From CmP2 sp052084925 (GTDB taxonomy: Bacteria > Actinomycetota > Actinomycetes > Actinomycetales > Micrococcaceae): a DNA stretch of 64,000 nucleotides. Of the stretch, positions 42,724 to 51,644 are shown piece after piece; the stretch's first letter is position 1; every line of letters begins with the position of its first letter. Position numbers and translations under genes: made by a program. The DNA lies in contig JBQDEV010000001.1 in assembly GCA_052084925.1 (NCBI GenBank), positions 372,001-436,000 of the forward strand. Reading direction: 5' to 3'. The notes below the pieces were generated by a model. That model saw nothing but the letters and a program-made list of their open reading frames with translations, was not told the origin of the DNA and did not search any database.

Positions 42724-43715
42724 GCGCTCCCATTGTTTTACTCGACGCGAATGTGCTGGTACCTCAGCGATTGAGCAGTTTACTGCTCACGCTGGCGGAG
42801 AACGACCTATTTCAACCCCGCTGGTCCGAACAGATTCTGAACGAAGTTGAACGCACCTTAGTCAATAAGCTCAATATTGAACCAGCGAGAGCCTCACGGC
42901 GGCTTGAAGCCATGCAACGTGCTTTCCAGCGAGCGACGGTTACTGGACATGAGAGCGTCATTGGCGACCCTCGGTGTGACGCCAAGGACCAGCATGTTTA
43001 TGCTGCGGCGCAGTATGCCCGTGCGGGAATTCTGGTGACGTTCAACCTCCGCGACTTTCCTCCAGTTGCCGATCAAGAAGGTGACGTTCCGAGCCAGCAC
43101 CCCGATAATTTTCTGCTCCAACTCTGGTCAAAGGAGCCACGCGACGTGGAGTCAGCCATTACCCGCGAATCGGAGCGAATGACCCGTCCAACCATGGAAG
43201 TGCGTGACGTCCTCGCAGGAATCGCACCAATCGCACCATTGACAGCGAATACACTTCACAATCATTGGGGACAGCGCTCAGCAGATTTTCCCTCCTTCGT
43301 CGCTGCTGATCCTCAGCAATCACCGTACGCGAAAGCTTTGGACAAGCCTGACTTCAGCAAACCTGATCACGTGCTCTACATGTGGTGGAATGCTCTGGGA
43401 GATCGGAAAGCGAAAGTAAACGCGCAAGAAGTACTGGAAGCACTAACTTACTCTCCCGCAGCCTTCGACTACGCAGAGATCGATGAGATGCTCTGTAGTT
43501 ATTCTCTGGCGTCCAACGTTTACTATGCCGTGGACGCTCCAGATGAAGTCGCATATATGAGATTCATTCCGAAGGTTGCGCAGACATCGCAGGCCTTTGC
43601 TCCGGTGACTGTCATGGACGCCGTTTTCATCACTCTAGTACGGGTTGGGCCAGAGCAGTGGAAAGTCTGGGGGTGGGGCGACCACATGACCTCATTAAGA
43701 GAAATAGCGGACTGA
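42720..43715 (+). CDS. PIN-domain nuclease with long C-terminal domain, probable toxin
   Basis: A 331-aa protein. The first 130 residues are a PIN domain: VLLDANVLVPQRL with the first acidic residue, EVERTLV, and GDPRCDAKDQHVYAAA with the late Asp residues. The remaining 190 residues, including KPDHVLYMWWNALGDRKAKV and YSLASNVYYAVDAPDE, are unlike VapC toxins, which end near 130-140 residues. The start is a TTG at 42720 overlapping the antitoxin stop. Composition is less GC-rich than flanking genes. The activity is presumed RNase; the extra domain is not recognised. Confidence 0.8.
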   Translation: MSAPIVLLDANVLVPQRLSSLLLTLAENDLFQPRWSEQILNEVERTLVNKLNIEPARASRRLEAMQRAFQRATVTGHESVIGDPRCDAKDQHVYAAAQYARAGILVTFNLRDFPPVADQEGDVPSQHPDNFLLQLWSKEPRDVESAITRESERMTRPTMEVRDVLAGIAPIAPLTANTLHNHWGQRSADFPSFVAADPQQSPYAKALDKPDFSKPDHVLYMWWNALGDRKAKVNAQEVLEALTYSPAAFDYAEIDEMLCSYSLASNVYYAVDAPDEVAYMRFIPKVAQTSQAFAPVTVMDAVFITLVRVGPEQWKVWGWGDHMTSLREIAD

Positions 43716-43900
43716 TCGCAATGAGGCTGGCCCTGCTTACTTGATGGGCCTGTTGCCGCCTATTTATCCGCCCAGAGCACGACACGAGAACTGCAGAAAT
43801 TCAACAATCCGTGCCACCTTTTGACCGCGTCGGGATAAGCATGCTTCGGCTCATAAGTTACTTTGAAAATCGCTGTCGGAGATCCATGCGGACGCAAAAT

Positions 43901-43932
43901 GGGCGGGTATAGGAATTCTCCTATACCCGCCC
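43901..43932. terminator. Perfect 14-bp hairpin, bidirectional terminator
   Basis: GGGCGGGTATAGGA and TCCTATACCCGCCC are perfect 14-bp arms with an ATTC loop, placed between the convergent PIN and aldo/keto reductase genes. On the minus strand the stem is followed by ATTTTGCG, so it should terminate the leftward transcript and probably the rightward one. Confidence 0.75.
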
Positions 43933-43977
43933 ATAAATGCTTAGAATTCTCCGCCCATTCCTGGACGAGAGTGCAAC

Positions 43978-44820
43978 TCAGAGCATGGTGAAGTTCGCGG
44001 TCGCCGGATCGGCGCCGACGCGCTCGTCGGTGTCCAACTCGGCGATGAGGGCGACCTCGGCCTCGGTCAGGGTCACATTCACCGCGCCGAGATTCTCCGT
44101 CATCCGCTCCGGGTGGGTGGTCTTCGGGATCACGATGGTGCCCTGAGCCAGGTGCCAAGCCAGCACGACCTGAGCCGGGGTGGCGCCGTGGGCTGAGGCG
44201 ATGCCGGTGACGACGTCGTTCGTCAGGTCCTTGCCCTGCCCGATGGGTGAGTAGGCCTCCACGGCGATCCCCGCCGCACGCGTGGCGGACTGGGTGGGAC
44301 GCTGCTGGAAGGTGGGGTGCACCTCGATCTGGTTCACCACCGGCACGACGTCCGAGGCGCCAAGCAGCCGCTCCAGATGCTCGGGCAGGAAGTTGGACAC
44401 GCCGATGGAGGTGGCCAGACCATCCTCGCGGGCGGTGATGAGCTGCTCCCACGCCTGCACGTACAGGTCTTGGGCCGGGGCGGGCCAGTGGATCAGGTAA
44501 AGATCGACACGATCGAGCCCGAGTGCTTCCAGCGAGTTCTCGAACGCTTCGCGGGCGATGCCCTGCTCGCCGTTGCGGAGTTTGGTGGTGAGGTACAACT
44601 CGTCACGAGCGATACCGGAAGCGGCGATCGCGCGCCCCACACCCTCCTCGTTGCGGTAGGCAGCAGCCGTGTCCAGGTGACGGTATCCGGCCTCCAGCGC
44701 CTGCTCCACAGCCTTCTGTGTTTCCTCCGGCGGCACCTGGAAGACCCCGAACCCGAGCTGCGGGATGGTGGTGCCGTCGTTCAGGGCGACGGTGGGAACG
44801 GCTGCGGGAGTGGATGTCAT
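43978..44820 (-). CDS. Aldo/keto reductase
   Basis: A 280-aa AKR of the 2,5-diketo-gluconate reductase type: GFGVFQVPPEET, catalytic Asp/Tyr in LDTAAAYRNEEGVGRA, Lys in LTTKLRN, His in YLIHWPAP, and the NADPH site region IPKTTHPERM. It reduces carbonyl compounds. Its last 14 codons (43981-44024) are the source of the 44-bp repeat found again at 42026. A second AKR is at 54262; they are related but not near-identical. Confidence 0.9.
   Translation of the reverse strand: MTSTPAAVPTVALNDGTTIPQLGFGVFQVPPEETQKAVEQALEAGYRHLDTAAAYRNEEGVGRAIAASGIARDELYLTTKLRNGEQGIAREAFENSLEALGLDRVDLYLIHWPAPAQDLYVQAWEQLITAREDGLATSIGVSNFLPEHLERLLGASDVVPVVNQIEVHPTFQQRPTQSATRAAGIAVEAYSPIGQGKDLTNDVVTGIASAHGATPAQVVLAWHLAQGTIVIPKTTHPERMTENLGAVNVTLTEAEVALIAELDTDERVGADPATANFTML
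43981..44024. repeat. 44-bp direct repeat, right copy (inside aldo/keto reductase 3' end)
   Basis: Exact match to 42026-42069 in the same orientation. The two copies enclose 1,911 bp containing the HTH/PIN pair and the terminator. Sequences outside the core differ immediately on both sides. Confidence 0.9.
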
Positions 44821-44992
44821 CGGGAATGCCTCCGAGGGGTTGTGGATCGGCAGATGCGGATGGTCAAAACAGGGCGAGCAGTCTGATGCGACCGCGCTCC
44901 CTGTCAGAGCGTACTCCTCTGATCACCGGGCGAGCCAGTGACCTGCCCCGCGGTGGCACAGTCAGCACGTCGTGCACGCCTAAACTGGACCC

Positions 44993-46216
44993 ATGCAATG
45001 CCACCATTTCACCTCGGGAGCGTGCCGGTCGTGCCCGCACATCGGGGTGAGCTACGCGGACCAGGTGGCGGCGAAACAGCGTCGGGTACGCGAGCTGCTG
45101 GACCCGATGTGCGCGACGGCGTCGTCCGACGTCGATGGTCTGTGGTCGGCGCCCGCACTGTCTCCGGAACCCCATTTCAGGAACAAGGCAAAAATGGTGG
45201 TCACCGGCACCGCGGAACACCCGAAGCTGGGCATTCTGGATCAGCACCAGCACCCCAAACACCACGACGGCACGGGCGTGGACCTCACCGACTGCCCTCT
45301 GTATGAGCCGAGGCTGGAGGCAGCGTTCGCCCCCGTTGCCGACGCCATCACCACCGCCGGGTTGGTCCCGTATAACGTGGGCACCCGCACCGGGGAACTG
45401 AAACATGTCATCGTCACGATCTCCCCACAGCAGGAACTGATGATCCGTGTCGTGCTGCGCTCCCGGGAGCAACTCTCCGCCCTGCGCGGGGTGGTTCCGG
45501 AGCTGCAACGGCGATTAGCCGAGCTGCAAACCCCCGCCGTCGTCGTCACCGCGAATCTGCTGCCCATGCACCAGGCACTGTTGGAAGGCGACGAGGAGAT
45601 CCACCTGGCCGGGGACGAAACACTGCGGATGCTGCTGAATGGCGTGCCCCTCAATCTGCGACCGCAGGGATTCTTCCAGACCAACACCGTGATTGCCGCG
45701 GAGCTCTACGCTCAGGCCACGGCGTGGGTCGATGAGCTTCCTGCCGAGTCGCAGCCGAAATCGGTCTGGGACCTGTACTGCGGGGTGGGCGGTTTCGGCT
45801 TCTCCCTCGCCCAGGCGCAGAGCGGACCGGCGAAGGGCCAGCGGCGGAGCGTCTGGGGTGTGGAAGTGTCGACGGAAGCGATCCGGGCGGCCCAGCGAAC
45901 GTCAGCCGATCTCGGCTGCGACGAGTCCGTGCGGTTCGTGGCCGGGGACGCCACCGAACTGGCGAGGGACCACCCCGAGGAGGTGCCGGACCTCGTCGTC
46001 GTCAATCCACCGCGTCGCGGAATCGGTGCGGACCTCGCTGGCTGGCTGAACGACACCGCCGGGATCCAGCACGTACTTTATTCCTCGTGCAACGCCAAGA
46101 CCCTGGCCGCGGACCTGGAGCACCTCCCCGATTTCGCTCCCGTCCGGGCACGGCTCTTGGACATGTTCCCGCAGACCGACCACTATGAAGTGCTGATGTT
46201 ACTGACCCGCAGCTGA
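44993..46216 (+). CDS. rlmC: 23S rRNA (uracil-5-)-methyltransferase RlmC
   Basis: A 407-aa SAM-dependent methyltransferase of the RumB/RlmC type. The N-terminal iron-sulfur Cys set starts at residue 3 (MQCHHFTSGACRSCPHI). The SAM site is WDLYCGVGGFGFSLA, with DLVVVNPPRRGIG and the catalytic Cys in YSSCNAKTLAADL. It methylates U747 of 23S rRNA. It is divergent from the aldo/keto reductase gene and followed by the GNAT gene after 36 bp. Confidence 0.9.
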   Translation: MQCHHFTSGACRSCPHIGVSYADQVAAKQRRVRELLDPMCATASSDVDGLWSAPALSPEPHFRNKAKMVVTGTAEHPKLGILDQHQHPKHHDGTGVDLTDCPLYEPRLEAAFAPVADAITTAGLVPYNVGTRTGELKHVIVTISPQQELMIRVVLRSREQLSALRGVVPELQRRLAELQTPAVVVTANLLPMHQALLEGDEEIHLAGDETLRMLLNGVPLNLRPQGFFQTNTVIAAELYAQATAWVDELPAESQPKSVWDLYCGVGGFGFSLAQAQSGPAKGQRRSVWGVEVSTEAIRAAQRTSADLGCDESVRFVAGDATELARDHPEEVPDLVVVNPPRRGIGADLAGWLNDTAGIQHVLYSSCNAKTLAADLEHLPDFAPVRARLLDMFPQTDHYEVLMLLTRS

Positions 46217-46252
46217 TCCGACCCGGATACCCGACCGAGACGAGGAACCACC

Positions 46253-46771
46253 ATGCCACGATGGAGCACCCGGGCCGAGCGTTCGAACCACCGTCAAGAC
46301 CAGGCGGCGGTGCGTGCCATCAATATTGCGGCCTTTCCTACCCCCGCCGAAGCAGATCTGGTGGACGCACTGCGTGCCGATCCAGACGCGTGGATCGATG
46401 GCCTGTCGATGCTGAGCCACGCCAACGACGGCACCCCCGTCGGCCACGCCCTGCTCACCCGGTGCACGGTCGGCGGGCAACCTGCCCTGGCCCTGGCGCC
46501 GTGCGCCGTGGATCCTGCACGCCAGCGGCAAGGAGCCGGGTCGGCAGCCATCCGAGCAGGACTGGATGCCGCTCGAGACCGGGGCGAAAACTTGGTGGTG
46601 GTGCTCGGTCACGCTGAGTACTACCCGCGTTTCGGCTTCACACCGGCGTCTCACCTCGGCGTGACTACTGCGATTGATATTCCCGACGAGGCATTCATGG
46701 CACTGGCACTGCACCCATCGCAGCCCACGCCCCGCGGCGAGATCCGGTACCCGGCGGCTTTCGGCGTCTGA
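46253..46771 (+). CDS. GNAT-family N-acetyltransferase
   Basis: A 172-aa single-domain protein of the YhbS-like group: acetyl-CoA binding motif DPARQRQGAGSAAIRAGLDA, then VVLGHAEYYPRFGFTPAS, the characteristic end. The acceptor substrate is unknown. It lies 36 bp after rlmC and 99 bp before the phosphorylase gene, on the same strand. Confidence 0.88.
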   Translation: MPRWSTRAERSNHRQDQAAVRAINIAAFPTPAEADLVDALRADPDAWIDGLSMLSHANDGTPVGHALLTRCTVGGQPALALAPCAVDPARQRQGAGSAAIRAGLDAARDRGENLVVVLGHAEYYPRFGFTPASHLGVTTAIDIPDEAFMALALHPSQPTPRGEIRYPAAFGV

Positions 46772-46870
46772 GCCGTGGAACGCCAGCGCATCAACAGATT
46801 CATCGGGAATTAACGCCGGATACGGTGGGCGCGCTTCGGCGCAGAGCGATGATCCGCATACGATGGCACC

Positions 46871-49800
46871 ATGCATGCGTTGAATCGCCCCGCCCTGCAG
46901 GACACCGACACGCGCCGTCATTATGTGCGCAGCTACCGTGCGGTCATCTTCGACATGGATGGAGTGGTCACCGACACCGCCCAGATCCATGCGGTGGCCT
47001 GGAAGGAGCTGTTCGATGACGCGCTGCCGAGAGTCGGCGCCCTGGCCGCGAATGTGGAGGCGACGACGGCGAACCCGGATCGGCTCCGGCAGTTCGACCT
47101 GGAGCTGGACTACCTGCACTACGTCGATGGCAAGCCCCGCGAAGATGGGGTGCGCTCCTTCTTCGCCTCCCGAGGGCTCGAGGTCCCGGAAGCGGCGGAG
47201 AACTCCGACCCGGCACTCGCCGAACTCACCGTGGACGCCCTCGCCGAGCGCAAGCAAGCCTTCTTCGAGACCGTGCTGGAGCGCGACGGCGTCGCGGTGT
47301 TCCCGGAGACCCTCGCCCTGCTGGACGAGCTGCGTGCGCAGGAGATCCCCACCGCGCTGGTCACCTCCTCCCGCAACTCCGGCGCCGTGCTCACCGCGGG
47401 CGGGGTGCAGGACTACTTCGACGTCATCGTCGACGGCAACACCGCCCTGGAACGCGGTATCCCCGGCAAGCCGGCACCGCAGATGTTCCTCACCGCCGCC
47501 CACCAGCTGGACGTGGAACCGCAGGACGCCATCGTGCTCGAGGACGCGGTGTCCGGAGTGCAGGCGTCCCGCGCCGGCGATTTCGGTCTGGTGGTCGGAG
47601 TGGACCGCGCGAACGATCGGCAGCGACTCCTCGACGCCGGGGCGGACGTCGTCGTCGCCGACATCTCGGTACTACACCTGCACCGGCGCGTGACGAAACC
47701 CTTCGACCCGAACTGGGTGCTGCGCTACGACGAGTTCGACCCCGCCCAGGAGGGCACCCGCGAGGCACTGTGCACACTGGCCAACGGCTACTGGGGCACC
47801 CGCGGCTCGATCCCGGGCACGGTGGCGGGCGACGTGCACTACCCGGGCACCTACCTGGCCGGGGTGTTCAACCGGCTCACCTCCTCGGTGCAGGGCCGCG
47901 AGGTGGAGACCGAACACATGGTCAACACCGCCGACTGGACGGTACTCACCGTGACGCCGACCGATGGCGCGCCACTGCTGCCCACCTCCACCGAGCTGCT
48001 CGACTACAGCCAGGAACTGGATCTGCGTCGCGGGCTGCTCACCCGCACCGCGCGCTACCGCGACCTCCACGACCGCATCACCCGGATCACCACCCGCCAG
48101 TTCCAGTCGATGGCCGGGCACCACCTGGCCGCCCTGGAGATGACGGTGGAGGCCGAGAACTGGTCCGGCGACGTCACCGTGCGCTCCGTGATCGACGGAC
48201 GCGTGGCCAACCAGAACGTTGCCGACGACCGGCAGCTGGCCGCGGTACATCTAGCCACCGTGGGCTCCCGCGAACTCGACGGGCACACGGTGCTACTCGA
48301 GACCGAGACGAATCAATCCGAGGTGCGCATCGCCACCGCCAGCCGCACCCGGGTGCGCATCAGCGAACCGGGCCAACCCGAGCCGATCCGCCGCCCTGTC
48401 GACGATTCCGATTCGGTGGTTGGCCACGACATCTCCGTGCACCTGGAGCAAGGCAGCCCGGTGCGCATCGAGAAGGTCGTCGCCGTCGCCACCTCGCGCG
48501 ATCACGCCGCCTCCACGGTGTGGCACAACGCCGCCAAGCGGGTCGCCCGAGCCGGCTCGTTCCGCACCCTGTTGACCTTCCACGATGAGGCCTGGGGCAT
48601 CAACTGGCAGCGCTTCGCCGTCGAGCTCGACCAGCCCGCCGACGGCACGCCGAACCCGCAGCTCTCCCGGGCGCAGCTGGCCCTGAACCTGCACACCTTC
48701 CACGTGCTGCAGACCTCGTTCGGCTCCCGCCGCGAACTCGACGCCGGGCTCGGCGCCCGCGGCCTGCACGGGGAGGGCTACCGCGGGCACATCTTCTGGG
48801 ACGAGATGTACATGTACCCGATGCTCACCCTGCGTCGGCCCTCGCTCACCCGCGGCTTGCTGATGTACCGGTTCCGCCGCCTCGGCGAGGCCCGCGAGAT
48901 GGCGCGCCAGGAGGGCTACGCCGGGGCCATGTTCCCGTGGCAGTCGGGATCCGATGGGCGCGAGGAGACCCCCACCGAGCTGTGGAACCCGCGCTCCCAG
49001 ATGTGGATGCCCGACAACTCACACAACCAGCGCCACGTCTCTCTGGCGGTGGCCTACTCGGTGCTGCGCTACTTCGAGGCCTCGCACGATGAGGCGTTCA
49101 TGTCCGACTACGGCGCCGAACTGCTGGTGGAGGTCTGCCGGTTCTTCGCCTCGCTGGCCTTCTTCAACGAGGAATCCGGGCGCTGGGAGATCCACGGGGT
49201 GATGGGCCCGGATGAGTACCACGACGGCTACCCCGAGACCCCCGGCTCCGGACTGCGCAACAATGCCTACACCAATGTGCTGGCTTCCTGGATGCTGACC
49301 CAGACGGCGAACCTGCTGCGTTGGATGGACGGCCGCGGCGACCCGCTCTCCGAATGGCTCGACGTCTTCTCCGATGAGCTCGACCAGTGGGATCGGATCG
49401 CCTCCGGGCTGAAGCTCGCCTTCATTGATCACCCCACCGATGACGGCGTCGATCATATTATGAGCCAGTTCGAGGGGTACGAAGACCTCCTCGAGTTCGA
49501 CTGGGACGCCTACCGGGCCCGCTATGGCAACATCGGACGGCTGGACCTGATCCTGCAGGCCGAGGGCGATGCGACCAACCGGTACAAGCTGTCGAAGCAG
49601 GCAGACACCCTGATGCTCACGTACCTGTTCTCGGCGCAGGAGCTCAAGGAGATCCTCGAGAACATGGGGTACTCCTTCGACGCCGAGGACTTCAACGCCA
49701 CCGTCGAGTACTACCTGGCGCGCACCTCGCACGGCTCCACCCTCTCCCGCCTCGTGCACGGCTGGGTGTCGTCGTGGGGCGACCCGGAGAAGTCCTGGGA

Positions 49801-50212
49801 GCTGTTCACCGAAGCATTGGAGTCGGACCTCTCCGACATTCAGGGCGGCACCACCCGTGAGGGCATCCACCTGGGCCTGATGGCTGGCACCGTGGATATG
49901 GTCATCCGCTGCTACGCCGGGGTCGAGACCCGTGACGAGGTGCTGCGCATCAACCCGGTGCTGCCAGAGGCGCTTCCCGGAGTGAGTTTCGCTCTGCGCT
50001 TCCACCGTCAACCCGTGGAAGTGCACATCACCCATGACGAGGTACGCGTGCACCTGCGCGAAGGCTCCTCGGCACCGATCAACCTGATGGTGGAGGGTCG
50101 GGAGAAGCTGATGAGCCCGGGCGAGGACTGGACGGTGCCGCTGTTGCACGCCGCGAACCAGAAGAAGCGCAAGACCGGCAATTCCATCACCGACGGCGAG
50201 GGGGCACGATGA
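46871..50212 (+). CDS. Beta-phosphoglucomutase / GH65 disaccharide phosphorylase fusion
   Basis: A 1113-aa two-enzyme protein. Residues about 23-260 are a HAD phosphomutase: nucleophile Asp28 and acid/base Asp30 in VIFDMDGVVTDT, TSSRNSG, and KPAPQMFLTAA. From about residue 280 follows a GH65 phosphorylase: HIFWDEMYMYPML, catalytic acid Glu782 in VMGPDEYHDGY, and SKQADTLML with the phosphate-site residues further on. The phosphorylase would split trehalose, maltose or kojibiose with phosphate to glucose and beta-glucose-1-phosphate, which the mutase domain turns to glucose-6-phosphate, so the pathway is channelled in one chain. The disaccharide cannot be fixed from sequence. Confidence 0.9.
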   Translation: MHALNRPALQDTDTRRHYVRSYRAVIFDMDGVVTDTAQIHAVAWKELFDDALPRVGALAANVEATTANPDRLRQFDLELDYLHYVDGKPREDGVRSFFASRGLEVPEAAENSDPALAELTVDALAERKQAFFETVLERDGVAVFPETLALLDELRAQEIPTALVTSSRNSGAVLTAGGVQDYFDVIVDGNTALERGIPGKPAPQMFLTAAHQLDVEPQDAIVLEDAVSGVQASRAGDFGLVVGVDRANDRQRLLDAGADVVVADISVLHLHRRVTKPFDPNWVLRYDEFDPAQEGTREALCTLANGYWGTRGSIPGTVAGDVHYPGTYLAGVFNRLTSSVQGREVETEHMVNTADWTVLTVTPTDGAPLLPTSTELLDYSQELDLRRGLLTRTARYRDLHDRITRITTRQFQSMAGHHLAALEMTVEAENWSGDVTVRSVIDGRVANQNVADDRQLAAVHLATVGSRELDGHTVLLETETNQSEVRIATASRTRVRISEPGQPEPIRRPVDDSDSVVGHDISVHLEQGSPVRIEKVVAVATSRDHAASTVWHNAAKRVARAGSFRTLLTFHDEAWGINWQRFAVELDQPADGTPNPQLSRAQLALNLHTFHVLQTSFGSRRELDAGLGARGLHGEGYRGHIFWDEMYMYPMLTLRRPSLTRGLLMYRFRRLGEAREMARQEGYAGAMFPWQSGSDGREETPTELWNPRSQMWMPDNSHNQRHVSLAVAYSVLRYFEASHDEAFMSDYGAELLVEVCRFFASLAFFNEESGRWEIHGVMGPDEYHDGYPETPGSGLRNNAYTNVLASWMLTQTANLLRWMDGRGDPLSEWLDVFSDELDQWDRIASGLKLAFIDHPTDDGVDHIMSQFEGYEDLLEFDWDAYRARYGNIGRLDLILQAEGDATNRYKLSKQADTLMLTYLFSAQELKEILENMGYSFDAEDFNATVEYYLARTSHGSTLSRLVHGWVSSWGDPEKSWELFTEALESDLSDIQGGTTREGIHLGLMAGTVDMVIRCYAGVETRDEVLRINPVLPEALPGVSFALRFHRQPVEVHITHDEVRVHLREGSSAPINLMVEGREKLMSPGEDWTVPLLHAANQKKRKTGNSITDGEGAR

Positions 50213-51372
50213 CCGCGGAGACCGAGCGCCAGGCGCTACTGACACGACTGTTCCACTCACCGGTGTGGGGCGCACCCATGGCGGGCGGACCGTCCTCCGT
50301 CGAGCTGGCGGCCACACTGGCCGCTGAGGGCGCCACCGCCCTGCTGGCCGGGGGCATGCGCGCCTGCCAGCAGCTGATCGAGGACTACCGTGCCGCCAGT
50401 ACCGGTGCGGAGTCAGCGCTCGCCGCGGCGGGTAGTGAAATCGCACCGGGCGTGATCGGAGTGAACCTCTTCGTGCCGGAGCCCGCCAACACGGCGATTC
50501 CGGAACAGCGCCGAGCTGCAGACTCCGAGGAGCGCCGGGAGCGTGCCGCTGCGGTGGCTGCCTACCGAGAGACGCTGCTCTCGGACGCGGAGGCCGCCGA
50601 GGTCGAGTTACCGACAGCCGCCGACCTCAATCCGGACGATACGGACGGCTGGGACGAGAAGCTGGACGCCGCCGTCGCCGAGCGCTGGCCCCTGGTCACC
50701 TTCACTTTCGGCCTGCCCGCGCCCGAGGTTTTCGACCGGCTCCGCGAGGCAGGTATTCTCACCGGCGTCACCGTCACTTCCCCGGCGGAAGCCGCCGCCG
50801 CGGTGCGCCACGGCGCCGATCTGCTGACGCTGCAGGGACCGAACGCCGGCGGACACCGATCGGTGCATGATCCGCAGGCTGATCCCGGCCAGACCCCGCT
50901 GCTGGATCTGTTAGCCGAGGTCCGCTTCGTCGTCGGCCCCGACGTTCCGCTCATCGCTGCCGGCGGCATCATGAACAGCGGACAGGTCGCGGAGTCGCTG
51001 AAGCTCGGAGCTGCCGCCGTGCAGTGCGGTACCGCGTTCCTGCGCGCCCCCGAAGCGGGGACGAACCCCACCCACCGGCTGGCCCTGGAACAGGCATCTG
51101 CGCGGATGAACCTCACCCGCACCTCCCTCACCCGCGCTTACTCGGGGCGCTGGGCCCGCGGCATCGAGAACAGGTTCCAGCGGGACCACCGTGACGCTCC
51201 GGCTGCCTACCCGGAGATCAACCAACTGACCGCTCCCCTGCGTGCAGCGGCTCAGCGCCGCGACGACGTTGAAGCGATCAGCCTCTGGGCGGGCGTCGGT
51301 GTGGCCAAGGCCGAAGCGAAGCCCGCGGCAGAAATCCTGCGCGACCTCACAGAAAGTCTTATATCTGAATAG
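50209..51372 (+). CDS. Nitronate monooxygenase (2-nitropropane dioxygenase family)
   Basis: A 387-aa FMN-dependent TIM-barrel protein: WGAPMAGGPSSVELAATLAA, the diagnostic LQGPNAGGHRS near residue 210 and LIAAGGIMNSGQVAESLKLG with AAVQCGTAFL for phosphate binding. It oxidises nitronates such as propionate-3-nitronate, protecting central metabolism. It overlaps the phosphorylase fusion by ATGA, an unexpected pairing. Confidence 0.9.
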   Translation: MTAETERQALLTRLFHSPVWGAPMAGGPSSVELAATLAAEGATALLAGGMRACQQLIEDYRAASTGAESALAAAGSEIAPGVIGVNLFVPEPANTAIPEQRRAADSEERRERAAAVAAYRETLLSDAEAAEVELPTAADLNPDDTDGWDEKLDAAVAERWPLVTFTFGLPAPEVFDRLREAGILTGVTVTSPAEAAAAVRHGADLLTLQGPNAGGHRSVHDPQADPGQTPLLDLLAEVRFVVGPDVPLIAAGGIMNSGQVAESLKLGAAAVQCGTAFLRAPEAGTNPTHRLALEQASARMNLTRTSLTRAYSGRWARGIENRFQRDHRDAPAAYPEINQLTAPLRAAAQRRDDVEAISLWAGVGVAKAEAKPAAEILRDLTESLISE

Positions 51373-51644
51373 ATATAAGGGTTAATGGAGTACGGGCTCT
51401 GGGCCGAGCGCAACAGCTCAGGTCTCCAACCTAGAGAAATCTGGCTACTTAAACAGCTAGACCCCCTGATCCACGGGTGTGGGGAGGTCTGCACTATTAA
51501 AGTTAGCACCTTCGGACGATCACATCAACAGCCAGGCGAGGAGGGCTGCGCCGGAGACCCTTCGCAGACCCGATATGACGCCGGTCGCCGCCCGATATCC
51601 ACAAGACCAGAGCGATCAATCTGCGCCGCACGTATGGTTGAAAG
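51373..51644. other. Intergenic region upstream of the DUF3800 gene
   Basis: This 272-bp stretch follows the nitronate monooxygenase stop. It contains the left copy of a direct repeat (51429-51552) and a 92-bp leader before the DUF3800 GTG start. No other gene is supported. Confidence 0.6.
51429..51552. repeat. About 125-bp direct repeat, left copy
   Basis: This segment matches 52334-52458 with four substitutions and one single-base gap. The right copy includes the last 11 codons of the leftward membrane protein gene at 52426, so the left copy is a detached copy of that 3' end plus its flank. Confidence 0.9.
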
